Source: JAADHY01 sp964428935 (lineage in GTDB: Bacteria > Planctomycetota > Planctomycetia > Planctomycetales > Planctomycetaceae). Taken from it: a stretch of 25,315 nt of DNA. The stretch is from NCBI GenBank assembly GCA_964428935.1, contig CAYSAG010000039.1, positions 1 to 25,315 of the forward strand, written 5' to 3'. This document shows, in pieces, positions 15,119-22,334 of the stretch; positions within the stretch are counted from its first letter, which is position 1, and the number at the start of each line of letters is the position of its first letter. The translations under genes were made by a program, and so were the position numbers. The notes beneath the pieces were generated by a model that worked only from the letters and a program-made list of their open reading frames with translations, did not search any database and was not told the DNA's origin.

Positions 15119-15235
15119 ATGAAGGTTCGAGCCAGTGTCAAAAGAATTTGCGAGAACTGTAAGATTGTGCGGCGGAAAGGGCGTCTGTACGTCATTTGCC
15201 GCAGCAATCCGAAACACAAGCAGCGGCAAGGGTAA
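15119..15235 (+). CDS. rpmJ: 50S ribosomal protein L36
   Basis: A 38-residue protein beginning MKVRASVKRICENCKIVRRK and ending in NPKHKQRQG before TAA at 15233–15235. L36 is the smallest ribosomal protein and binds 23S rRNA near the GTPase centre. The zinc site is visible as C11-x2-C14, C27 and H33, the zinc-binding form. AGGAGAT (15103–15109) lies 9 nt before the ATG. The gene is the first of the transcript from the promoter at 15048–15077, and its usual neighbour rpsM follows 55 nt later. Confidence 0.96.
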   Translation: MKVRASVKRICENCKIVRRKGRLYVICRSNPKHKQRQG

Positions 15236-15290
15236 TTCCGCTTTGAGTTGCCGCCTCAGAAAGGTTTAGACAGCAGGAGTCGCATTGGCC

Positions 15291-15677
15291 ATGCCGCGTG
15301 TGCACGGTGTCGACATTCCGAACGAGAAGCCGACGTACATCTCGCTGACGTACCTGTACGGGATCGGGCGGACTCGGGCGCTGGAGGTGTGTCATCGGCT
15401 TGGGATTGATCCGCAGGTCAAGGCAGGCCAGCTGTCCGACGAGGAGATCAGCCGCATCAATGCCCTGTTGGACAAAGAGTACATCTTGGAGGGGCAGTTG
15501 CGACGGACGATTCAGCAGGACATCGCCCGATTGCGGGACATTCGGTGCTACCGCGGGCTGCGGCACCGACGGGGGTTGCCGGTTCGAGGTCAGCGGACGC
15601 GGACGAACGCCCGCACGCGCAAGGGCGTGAAGAAGACGGTGGCCGGCAAGAAGGGAGTGAAGGACCTGAAACACTAG
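15291..15677 (+). CDS. rpsM: 30S ribosomal protein S13
   Basis: A 128-residue S13, which in the 30S head contacts the P-site tRNA and bridges to the 50S. The family N-terminus PRVHGVDIPNEKPTYISLTYLYGIGRTRA is present in pieces, as are LRRTIQQDIARLRDIRCYRG and the basic tail RGQRTRTNARTRKG. I chose ATG at 15291; AGGAG (15275–15279) is 11 nt upstream. An in-frame TTG at 15285 would add two residues and cannot be fully excluded. rpsK follows 63 nt later. Confidence 0.95.
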   Translation: MPRVHGVDIPNEKPTYISLTYLYGIGRTRALEVCHRLGIDPQVKAGQLSDEEISRINALLDKEYILEGQLRRTIQQDIARLRDIRCYRGLRHRRGLPVRGQRTRTNARTRKGVKKTVAGKKGVKDLKH

Positions 15678-15740
15678 CCTAGAACCGTCGGGCGGTTCGG
15701 GTGGTTGTGGTTTGAGCTTGGAATCGGAGGAGTTTGGCTA

Positions 15741-16121
15741 GTGGCCAAGTCGCGAAAGAAAAGAGTCCGACGCAACGTCACGCGGGCGATTGCCCACATC
15801 AAAGCGACGTTCAACAACACCATTGTCACGATTACCGATTTGAACGGCGAGGTGTTGTGTTGGGCGTCGGCCGGAACAGTTGGATTCAAGGGCAGTCGAA
15901 AGAGCACGCCGTTTGCAGCTCAGCGAGCAGCCGAGACTGCTGCCGAGAAGGCGGCGAAGTTCGGCGTTCGCGAACTGGACGTCAAAGTCAAGGGGCCCGG
16001 GTCTGGGCGCGAGAGCGCTATTACGGGGCTTCAGACGGGCGGAATTGTCATCAAGTCGATTGAAGACGTGACGCCGCTGCCGCACAACGGCTGCCGACCG
16101 CCGAAGCGGCGGCGGGTGTAG
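15741..16121 (+). CDS. rpsK: 30S ribosomal protein S11
   Basis: A 126-residue S11, part of the 30S platform near the E site. It has AHIKATFNNTIVTITDLNGEV, WASAGTVGFKGSRKSTPFAAQ and the C-terminal GIVIKSIEDVTPLPHNGCRPPKRRRV in pieces, all diagnostic. The start is GTG at 15741, preceded by a strong GGAGGAG (15726–15732, 8-nt spacing). The frame is open back to 15705, but that stretch does not match the family. In many bacteria rpsD follows; here rpoA begins 63 nt after the stop. Confidence 0.96.
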   Translation: MAKSRKKRVRRNVTRAIAHIKATFNNTIVTITDLNGEVLCWASAGTVGFKGSRKSTPFAAQRAAETAAEKAAKFGVRELDVKVKGPGSGRESAITGLQTGGIVIKSIEDVTPLPHNGCRPPKRRRV

Positions 16122-16184
16122 CGGTTGGTGCGTCTGAGGCCGGTCGCACGGCGGTGTGTTTTTGCAAGACGGGAGGCGGATTCG

Positions 16185-17207
16185 ATGCGAATTCGGTGGC
16201 GTGGCCTGGAACTGCCCAGTCGGGTTGTGTGTGACCAAGAGACGGCCACTTCGACGTACGCGCGGTTTGTGGCGGAGCCGTTTGAGCGGGGATTCGGGAC
16301 GACGATCGGAAACAGTCTGCGGCGCATTTTGATTTCCAGTCTGGAAGGCAGCGCCGTCACTCGTGTCCGGATCCAGGGCGTGCAACACGAGTTTTCGACG
16401 ATTCCCGGAATCGTCGAGGACGTCACGGACATCTGCCTGAATCTGAAGTCGCTGGTGGTCAAGAACCACAGCAGTACCAGTAAGGTGTTGCGAATCGACC
16501 GGCACGAACGCGGCGTCGTGACGGCGGCCGACATCATTACGGACGACCAGGTCGAGGTGATCAACAAGGACCTGGTCATTGCGACAATGACGGAAGACGT
16601 GCCGCTGTACATGGAGCTGACGGTCGAGAATGGCCGAGGCTACGTGCGGGCGGCTGACCGTGCCGAGCACGAACGGGAGCATGGAGTGATTCTGCTCGAC
16701 GCGGCTTTCTCGCCGGTCGTCCGCGTGCGGTACAAGGTGGAGGAAACGCGGGTCGGCCAGCGCACAAACTACGACCGTCTCATTCTCGAGATTTGGACCA
16801 ACGGAACGGTCACGCCGGAAATGGCGTTGATTGAGGCGGCCAAGATTCTGCGCAAGCACCTGACTCCGTTCATTACCTACCGCGAACCGGGTCCGGAGCT
16901 GCCGCCGGAGGGCGGACTGAAGGGCATGGCCGAAGAAGCGGGTTACACCCCCATCGACACAGAACTAGAGGAAAAGCTCAACCAGAGTCTAGCCGAGCTG
17001 AACCTGTCGGTTCGCGCGACGAACTGCTTGGAAGCGGAGGGCATTACGACCGTCCGCGACTTGGTGAGCCGAACGGAGGAGCAGTTGTTGCAGGTGCGGA
17101 ATTTCGGCGAGACGACGCTGAACGAGGTGAAGAACCGTCTGCAGGCCATTGGGCTGCGGCTGGGAATGAAGGTGCCCAAGTCGAGCACCAGTGTTCCGCG
17201 GCGCTAG
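16185..17207 (+). CDS. rpoA: DNA-directed RNA polymerase subunit alpha
   Basis: A 340-residue alpha subunit, the scaffold on which beta and beta' assemble. The N-terminal domain (about 1–230) has FVAEPFERGFGTTIGNSLRRILISSLEG, the dimerisation and assembly segment, and EFSTIPGIVEDVTDICLNLK. The C-terminal domain (about 265–330) contains SVRATNCLEAEGI and VRNFGETTLNEVK; Arg277 and Asn280 correspond to the DNA UP-element contacts Arg265 and Asn268 of E. coli, so UP-element recognition should be possible. GGAGG (16172–16176) is 8 nt before the ATG at 16185; the open frame to 16125 is not supported. The gap to rplQ (169 nt) contains a hairpin at 17238–17277. Confidence 0.97.
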   Translation: MRIRWRGLELPSRVVCDQETATSTYARFVAEPFERGFGTTIGNSLRRILISSLEGSAVTRVRIQGVQHEFSTIPGIVEDVTDICLNLKSLVVKNHSSTSKVLRIDRHERGVVTAADIITDDQVEVINKDLVIATMTEDVPLYMELTVENGRGYVRAADRAEHEREHGVILLDAAFSPVVRVRYKVEETRVGQRTNYDRLILEIWTNGTVTPEMALIEAAKILRKHLTPFITYREPGPELPPEGGLKGMAEEAGYTPIDTELEEKLNQSLAELNLSVRATNCLEAEGITTVRDLVSRTEEQLLQVRNFGETTLNEVKNRLQAIGLRLGMKVPKSSTSVPRR

Positions 17208-17237
17208 GTCGGCGCGGCTGGTTGGGCGGTCGAACGG

Positions 17238-17277
17238 GGCCACGGCACAAGCGAGAAAAGACAGCTCGGTCGTGGCC
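17238..17277 (+). promoter_or_regulatory. Candidate structured RNA element upstream of rplQ
   Basis: A perfect 7-bp inverted repeat, GGCCACG (17238–17244) with CGTGGCC (17271–17277), encloses a second short stem CGAG (17252–17255) with CTCG (17265–17268), leaving a 5-nt internal loop on the 5' side and a 9-nt apical loop. No T-run follows, so this is not a standard terminator. It lies in the 169-nt rpoA–rplQ gap, 99 nt before the rplQ ATG. It could be an autoregulatory or processing site, or a chance GC-rich hairpin; the sequence alone does not decide. Confidence 0.35.
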
Positions 17278-17376
17278 GAGGTCTGGCTTTCATCGTTGCC
17301 GAAGTGGGGCGGTTCGCTCGACGTAGTCGGGTGAACGGCACGAATTGGTGAAGAGAACAAAGGCGGTACAAACGAA

Positions 17377-18129
17377 ATGAGGCACCGAGTCCGAGGGCGT
17401 AAGCTGGGCCGAAACAGCTCACACCGGAAGGCCTTGTTGAGAAACATGGCGGCCAGCCTGATTCGGTCGGTGGTCGACGACGAAGACTTGCCGAACCGGC
17501 CGAAAACGCCAGGGCGGATTGTCACGACGGTGGCCAAGGCCAAGGAGCTGCGTCCGTTTGTCGAGAAGCTGGTGACCATGGCTCGGAAGGCCTTGGTTTA
17601 CAAAGAGCAGGCGTCGCAGTACGCAACGACGGCTCCGCCCGGGTCAAACGAGTGGCGGCAGTGGCGTCAGTCCGAGCAGTGGCAGCGTTGGAACCAAGCC
17701 ATTGCGCCGGCCGTGGCTTTGCGTCGCCGGGCGTTCGCCATTCTGCGTGACAAAGAAGCCGTTTCGATTCTTTTCGACGACTTGGCTTACCGGTTTCGTG
17801 ACCGAAACGGCGGTTACACGCGTGTGGTGCGGCTGGCCGAGCGGCGGTTGGGCGACGCGGGCCAGAAGGCCCTGATTGAGTTCGTTGGGAAGAACGACCG
17901 GGTGCCGCAAAAAGGGAAGAAGCCGCCGGTGACGGTGGAGGACGAACCGCTGGCGGTAGAGGAAGAGGAAGCGACGACGCAGGAGACGCAGGACGTCGAC
18001 TCGACCGCCGAAGGCGAAGCCCGGGCGGAAGCGACCCAACCCGAGGCCGAAGGAGCCGAGGCGGCCGAGGGCTCGCAGGCACAGGCCGGGGAGTCGCCGG
18101 AAGGCGAGGGAGCGTCGGACGCTTCGTAG
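17377..18129 (+). CDS. rplQ: 50S ribosomal protein L17 with insertion and acidic tail
   Basis: A 250-residue L17, about twice the E. coli length (127). The core is clear: MRHRVRGRKLGRNSSHRKALLRNM, TVAKAKELRPFVEKLVTMARK, then RRRAFAILRDKEAVSILFDDLAYRF and NGGYTRVVRL with the terminal ALIEFVG (residues 165–171). Between them are two insertions: about 14 residues around 36–50, and about 38 residues at 74–113 containing four Trp (93, 96, 102, 105) and many Gln. After the core, residues 187–250 form an acidic Glu/Ala/Gly/Ser-rich tail, probably disordered. The ATG at 17377 has AAAGGCGG about 11 nt upstream. It ends the alpha cluster, and no intrinsic terminator is visible after it. Confidence 0.95.
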   Translation: MRHRVRGRKLGRNSSHRKALLRNMAASLIRSVVDDEDLPNRPKTPGRIVTTVAKAKELRPFVEKLVTMARKALVYKEQASQYATTAPPGSNEWRQWRQSEQWQRWNQAIAPAVALRRRAFAILRDKEAVSILFDDLAYRFRDRNGGYTRVVRLAERRLGDAGQKALIEFVGKNDRVPQKGKKPPVTVEDEPLAVEEEEATTQETQDVDSTAEGEARAEATQPEAEGAEAAEGSQAQAGESPEGEGASDAS

Positions 18130-18372
18130 CCCGACCAGCACCATTCGTCCGCACCGCGGCGGTGGCCAACGGGCTGGCGACCCGCGTCGAGAGAAAGGTC
18201 ACGTCCAGTAGGCTCCCTGTGGACGACGGCTTGCCACGGGCTCGGTGTGGTGCCCCGCGGAGTGAGCGTGGCCGCTGGCCCCGCTCCGTCGCCGCGACCA
18301 CCCGGTGGCCACAGTGCCCGTTTGGTGGAGTTCGGTGGGACGCCGAGCACAAGGAAGTGTGAGGGTTGTTTC

Positions 18373-18993
18373 ATGAGTCGAGTTGCTTCGGGTTACGGTC
18401 CGCAGTCTGCTGGCCCGTTCGACTTCAGCGACGCCATGAGCCGCCTTTGTGCGGACATTGTGCAGCGAGTCGACGAGCTGAGCCACGTGCGAATGGAGCA
18501 AGTGGCCGTCTCGTTTGCTCAGGCTCGCAAGCGAGACCGTTACGGTGTCCGGGCCAAGTTGACGCCGCTTCGGTTCGAGGGCGGGGCGCTGGTCACGACG
18601 CGTTACGGTCGCCGGTGGACCATTCAACGCTACTACCGCGGCGACTGCGAGGTGCTGTACATTGCTACGTTCTACCTGCCGCGGTTTCTGGACCTGTCGT
18701 TCCGGGAAAAGCTGGTCACGGTCATGCACGAACTGTACCACATTAGCCCGGAATTCAACGGCGACTTGCGGCGGTTTGGCGGGCGCTACCACGCTCATTC
18801 TCGCAGTGTCGAGTACTTCGACCGAAAGGCCGAGGAACTGGCCGACGCTTACTTGCAAACCGAGCCGCCGCCGGAAGTTTACGGATTTTTGAAACGAAAC
18901 TTCCGGCAGCTGTACGAAGATTTTGGCGGAATTGTCGGGATGAAAATTCCTGTGCCGAAGCTCATTCCGCTGGACGACGCCGACGCCGCTTGA
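18373..18993 (+). CDS. Putative HExxH zinc metallopeptidase (phage-metallopeptidase-like)
   Basis: A 206-residue protein of no assigned process. The motif HELYH (residues 119–123) in VTVMHELYHISPEF is a zincin HExxH site, with His123 and His119 as expected zinc ligands and Glu120 as the catalytic base. A third ligand could be His140, His142 or Glu127; the segment FGGRYHAHSRSVEYFD resembles what I recall of the 'putative phage metallopeptidase' family. No signal peptide or membrane segment is evident, so it is probably cytoplasmic. GAGGG (18361–18365) lies 7 nt before the chosen ATG at 18373; the frame is open back to 18247 without support. It lies 243 nt after rplQ and faces the next gene tail-to-tail. 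Substrate is unknown. Confidence 0.7.
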   Translation: MSRVASGYGPQSAGPFDFSDAMSRLCADIVQRVDELSHVRMEQVAVSFAQARKRDRYGVRAKLTPLRFEGGALVTTRYGRRWTIQRYYRGDCEVLYIATFYLPRFLDLSFREKLVTVMHELYHISPEFNGDLRRFGGRYHAHSRSVEYFDRKAEELADAYLQTEPPPEVYGFLKRNFRQLYEDFGGIVGMKIPVPKLIPLDDADAA

Positions 18994-19035
18994 CGCAACG
19001 TTTTCCGTTTCGGACCGCGCTGCGTTGCCAGTCGG

Positions 19036-20211
19036 TCAACCCGCGGCCACCTGCTCGACGGCTCGAATGGTTGCCTCCACGTCGTCCATTGAGTTGAAAG
19101 GCCCCACGCTCAGTCGAACGGTCCCGCCGCGGTCGAACGTGCCAATGGCTCGGTGAGCTCCCGGCGCGCAGTGCAAACCGGCTCGCACCTGAATTCCGAA
19201 GTGTTCGTCCAACACGGCAGCCAGGTCCTGCGGGTCGAAGCCGTCGACGTTGAAGCTCACCACGCCCGCTCGGGGTACCTCAACCGGTGGGCCGTAGACC
19301 GAAACGTTGGTCAGAGCCTGAAGTCCCTCCAACAGCCGTCGGGTCAGCGTCTGTTCGTGTTCGCGAATAGAGGCAACTCCCCGCTCCAGCAGGTAGGCCA
19401 GAGCTGCGTTGAGGCCGAAGATTCCCGGAGCGTTGTGGTTGCCCGACTCGTACTTGTCCGGCAGGAACGCCGGCTGGTGGTCGTCGTGGCTGTCCGAGCC
19501 GGTGCCGCCCTGTCGGAGGCTGTGGACTTCGTCTTCGAGGCCGGGGCGAATGTAGAGCAGTCCGGTTCCGAGCGGGCCGAGCAAGCCCTTGTGTCCGGCG
19601 CAGGCCAACAAGTCGGCTCCCAATTGCCGTACGTCCACCGGTTGGTGGCCGGCCGTTTGGGCGGCGTCGAGCAGAAAGAGGGCTCCCGCCTCGTGAGCCA
19701 TCCGTGCCACCTCGGCCGCCGGCTGAAGCGTGCCGGTGACGTTCGAAGCGTGAATCAAGACGACCAGACGGGTGTTTGGCCGCAGAGCGCGGCGGACGTC
19801 GTCCGGGTCGACGTGGCCGGCCGAGTCGGCGGGAACGACGGTCACCTCGACGTCGCGCCGTGACGCTTCTTCTCGAAGAGGTCGCAGGACCGAGTTGTGC
19901 TCCATTTGCGAAGTGACGACGTGGTCGCCAGGACGCAGCACACCGTGAATGGCCACGTTCAGTCCGTCGGTGGCGTTGAAGGTGAAGACAACGCGGTCGG
20001 GGCTTTCGGCGTTCAGCAACTGAGCGGCTCGCGTCCGACACTGAGCCACGGTTCGTTCGACCTCGACGGCTTCCGTGTACGCGCTGCGTCCGACGGCTGC
20101 GCCGATTCGGCGGTTGTAGCGGTCGACGGCCTCGTAAACGGCGTCTGGCTTGGGGAAACTAGTCGCCGCGTTGTCCAGGTAAATGCGTCGCTTCTCCGGC
20201 AAGTCGGTCAT
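19036..20211 (-). CDS. Cysteine desulfurase / class V aminotransferase
   Basis: A 391-residue PLP enzyme of the NifS/SufS/CsdA fold that releases sulfur from cysteine as a persulfide. The N-terminus IYLDNAATSFPKPDAV, SQMEHNSVL (His105), LDAAQTAGH (Asp182, Gln185) and the PLP lysine in CAGHKGLLG (Lys208) are all visible. The catalytic Cys348 is in RAGLHCAPGAHRAIGT, a loop typical of the 'cysteine desulfurase family protein' group rather than of IscS. The gene is the last of the minus-strand moa block, 92 nt after moaA, so a role supplying sulfur to MoaD is plausible but inferred. GGAG lies 7 nt before the ATG at 20211. It converges with the metallopeptidase gene across 42 nt. Confidence 0.9.
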   Translation of the reverse strand: MTDLPEKRRIYLDNAATSFPKPDAVYEAVDRYNRRIGAAVGRSAYTEAVEVERTVAQCRTRAAQLLNAESPDRVVFTFNATDGLNVAIHGVLRPGDHVVTSQMEHNSVLRPLREEASRRDVEVTVVPADSAGHVDPDDVRRALRPNTRLVVLIHASNVTGTLQPAAEVARMAHEAGALFLLDAAQTAGHQPVDVRQLGADLLACAGHKGLLGPLGTGLLYIRPGLEDEVHSLRQGGTGSDSHDDHQPAFLPDKYESGNHNAPGIFGLNAALAYLLERGVASIREHEQTLTRRLLEGLQALTNVSVYGPPVEVPRAGVVSFNVDGFDPQDLAAVLDEHFGIQVRAGLHCAPGAHRAIGTFDRGGTVRLSVGPFNSMDDVEATIRAVEQVAAG

Positions 20212-20303
20212 TGCTGCGCTCCAGCTCGGGCTGGGGTTTGGAGGCGGACGCAGCTTGCTGGCAACGAAGGTGGGCGCTTTTCGGACGCCTCGCGCCGTGC
20301 CGC

Positions 20304-21299
20304 TCAGCCGCCAATCTGGTACATGGCTCGCGGAGGCTGAATGAAGCGGGCCGTGTTAATCTGGTGCCCCTCCCACTTGCTCGCCACCGACCGACGGACC
20401 GCCTCGGCAATGTCGTCGTCGGTTCCGCCACCTCGCAGAATGGCGCGAATGTCGGTTTCGTCTTGGGCAAACAGGCAGTTTCGCAGCTTGCCCTCGGCTG
20501 TCAAGCGGAAGCGGTTGCAGTTTCGACAGAAGGGCTGGCTGACGGACGCAATGAAGGCGACGCGCCCTCGCCCGTCGGCGAATTCGAACTCGCGGGCCGG
20601 CGACCGCGGGTCCTGGTCGGGCCGGGGCACCAGCGGCTTCACCTCGCGACAGACTTTCTCGTAGATTTCCTGAGCGAACAACACCCGCTCGCGCTCCCAC
20701 GCGTTCTCGGCGTCCAGTGGCATGAACTCAATGAAACGCACTTCGATGTCCAGCTCCCGAGCGAACTCGGCCAACGGCACCACGTCGTCTTCCGTCAGGC
20801 CTCGCATGGCCACGGCGTTGATTTTGATTGGCTCGAACCCCACCTGTTTGGCCACGTGAATGCTTTCGACCACTTTGTGGAAGCCGTCGCGACGCGTGAG
20901 CTGGCGAAAGCGGTCTGGGTCGAGTGTGTCGAGGCTAATGTTGACCCTCCGCAAGCCCGCTCGGTACAAGTCTTCCGCCTGGTCGGCCAGCAGGAGGCCG
21001 TTGGTTGTCAGGCCAATGTCGCGAATGGCTGGAATGCGTCGCAAAGCCCGGACCAGCCGGTGCAGGTCGCGTCGGACCAGCGGCTCGCCGCCGGTCAACC
21101 GCACCTTGTGGACGCCGAAGCGCGTCACGACGCGGACGAACCGCTCGATTTCCTCGAACGTCAGCAGCTCCTTCCGGTCGACGAAGACAACGTTCTCGGC
21201 GGGCATGCAGTAGGAGCAACGCAGGTTGCAGCGGTCCGTGACGCTGATTCGCAAGTTGGTGTGGACGCGTCCGAAAGAGTCAATCAGTCTGTCGGCCAT
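20304..21299 (-). CDS. moaA: GTP 3',8-cyclase MoaA
   Basis: A 331-residue radical SAM enzyme that converts GTP to 3',8-cyclo-GTP, the first molybdenum cofactor step, together with MoaC. The SAM cluster motif C24-x3-C28-x2-C31 is in TDRCNLRCSYCMPAE, and the second 4Fe-4S cluster motif C258-x2-C261-x13-C275 is in CRNCNRFRLTAEGKLRNC. The protein ends in the required Gly-Gly (330–331). LTGGEPLVR and TTNGLLL are also present. I chose the ATG at 21299, where the family sequence begins (MADRLIDSFGRVHTNLRISV); the frame runs open a further 69 codons, giving low-complexity sequence. The 152-nt gap to moaE contains a GC hairpin at 21332–21347. moaC is not in the window. Confidence 0.96.
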   Translation of the reverse strand: MADRLIDSFGRVHTNLRISVTDRCNLRCSYCMPAENVVFVDRKELLTFEEIERFVRVVTRFGVHKVRLTGGEPLVRRDLHRLVRALRRIPAIRDIGLTTNGLLLADQAEDLYRAGLRRVNISLDTLDPDRFRQLTRRDGFHKVVESIHVAKQVGFEPIKINAVAMRGLTEDDVVPLAEFARELDIEVRFIEFMPLDAENAWERERVLFAQEIYEKVCREVKPLVPRPDQDPRSPAREFEFADGRGRVAFIASVSQPFCRNCNRFRLTAEGKLRNCLFAQDETDIRAILRGGGTDDDIAEAVRRSVASKWEGHQINTARFIQPPRAMYQIGG

Positions 21300-21331
21300 T
21301 GGTCTGCTCGCCTGTCTGTCGGCGTCAACTG

Positions 21332-21347
21332 CCCGCCGTGTGGCGGG
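21332..21347 (-). promoter_or_regulatory. GC hairpin upstream of moaA
   Basis: A perfect 6-bp stem, CCCGCC (minus strand, 21347–21342) with GGCGGG (21337–21332), closed by a 4-nt ACAC loop. It sits 32 nt before the moaA ATG in the unusually long 152-nt gap after moaE. It may be part of a larger leader structure or may be chance. No promoter hexamers are clear nearby. Confidence 0.3.
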
Positions 21348-21451
21348 GCTTTGTCTTGGTCTCGTTCCGCTCGCTGGTTTCCTCTGCGCTGGTTCGCGTG
21401 CGAGCTCTTGCCCTTTCCGTTGTCCTGGCGTGCGGTCGGTGGTTCGTTGCG

Positions 21452-21898
21452 TCAGCCGCTCGGTTTGTCCGTGCCGGCGGAAGGAGGCACGCCGGGGTGG
21501 ACCCATTCAGACGTTCCGTCTGCCCAGTTCTCTTTCTTCCAGATTGGGACGACTTGTTTGAGCAAGTCCATGAATTCGCGAGCCGCCTGAAAGGCTTCCT
21601 GGCGGTGGGCGCTGCTGACGGCCACGGCCACGCTCACCTCGCCGGGCTTCATGTGCCCCAGCCGGTGGACGACGGCCACTTTTTCGACGGACCATTTCCG
21701 GCGCACCTGTTCGGCGACCTCGGCCAGTTTGGCTCGTGCCATTTCCGGGTAGGCTTCGTAGTCCAGCGACTCGGTGCGTTTGTCGCCGGTCCGCTCACGG
21801 ACCGTGCCCAGGAACAAGACGACAGCTCCGGCCCGTTCGGTCCGCACCGCTTCCACGACGGCCGAGTAGTCGATTGGTTCGTCGGTCAGCTCAAACAT
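21452..21898 (-). CDS. moaE: Molybdopterin synthase catalytic subunit MoaE
   Basis: A 148-residue MoaE, which with MoaD adds the two dithiolene sulfurs to cyclic pyranopterin monophosphate to make molybdopterin. Family blocks are GAVVLFLGTVRERTGDK (residues 24–40), LDYEAYPEMA, VHRLGHMKPGEVSVAVAVSSAHRQEAF and VPIWKKE (117–123) with Lys121 likely equivalent to the catalytic Lys119 of E. coli. The ATG at 21898 fits the family (MFELTDEPIDYSAV); an open extension upstream lacks support. No Shine–Dalgarno sequence is visible, which is common in this block. It is 71 nt after moaD. Confidence 0.95.
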   Translation of the reverse strand: MFELTDEPIDYSAVVEAVRTERAGAVVLFLGTVRERTGDKRTESLDYEAYPEMARAKLAEVAEQVRRKWSVEKVAVVHRLGHMKPGEVSVAVAVSSAHRQEAFQAAREFMDLLKQVVPIWKKENWADGTSEWVHPGVPPSAGTDKPSG

Positions 21899-21969
21899 GG
21901 GTCTGCTGGCTTTGACAGGTGGAGGCGAGACACTTTCACGTGGCGGCTGCAGCGCCCGGGCGACGGCAC

Positions 21970-22230
21970 TCAGCCGCCGCTTACCGGCGGGAAGCACGCC
22001 AGCTCGTCGTCCGGGTTGACCGGCCGCGAGTCGTCGGCGTACTCGGTCCCGACAGCAAAATGAAGACTGGAGAGAACCGGTTTCAGGTTCGGGAACCGTT
22101 CGCCCAGTTCCCTTCGCACTCGTCCAACGGTCACGGGGCCGTCTTGTGTCAGCACGAGTTCCGCGCAGTCCGTTCCCGCCAACTCTTTGGCCCGAGCGAA
22201 CAGCTTCACGCGGAAAACGGGAGTGCTCAT
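21970..22230 (-). CDS. moaD: Molybdopterin synthase sulfur-carrier subunit MoaD
   Basis: An 86-residue ubiquitin-like sulfur carrier of normal MoaD length. It begins MSTPVFRVKLFARAKELAG, has the ERFPNLKPVL helix-end and the VNPDDELACFPPVSGG C-terminus, and ends in the essential Gly-Gly (85–86), whose C-terminal glycine is adenylated and thiocarboxylated. MoaB/MoeB-like activating enzyme is not in the window. I chose the ATG at 22230; the frame is open further upstream without family support. Its neighbour moaE is its synthase partner, and the desulfurase three genes downstream could charge it. Confidence 0.94.
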   Translation of the reverse strand: MSTPVFRVKLFARAKELAGTDCAELVLTQDGPVTVGRVRRELGERFPNLKPVLSSLHFAVGTEYADDSRPVNPDDELACFPPVSGG

Positions 22231-22302
22231 GGCTGGTTCCGCTTCGCACACCACGCAGCCGCAGCGCCGGCGACCAGTTGTGACGAGCGCCGACGCGCGA
22301 AC

Positions 22303-22326
22303 CGCGCTGGCCGAGCGTGCTTTTTT
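22303..22326 (+). terminator. Terminator-like hairpin on the + strand, antisense to the moa block
   Basis: CGCGCT (22303–22308) pairs with AGCGTG (22314–22319), one G·U, with a 5-nt loop and a six-T run (22321–22326). It is oriented for + strand transcription, while the genes on both sides are on the minus strand, so it would act only on antisense RNA. The stem is short and chance is a real possibility. Confidence 0.25.
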
Positions 22327-22334
22327 CCCGGGCG

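Noticed and set aside
14793..15122. Open frames of 109 and 81 codons between secY and rpmJ
   Set aside because: They overlap the promoter at 15048–15077, have low-complexity Arg/Ser/Gly composition and no family signal or ribosome binding site.
18995..19028. Inverted repeat GCAACG/CGTTGC between the converging metallopeptidase and desulfurase genes, a possible bidirectional terminator
   Set aside because: Only 6 bp with a 22-nt loop and no T-run on either strand; not strong enough to call.
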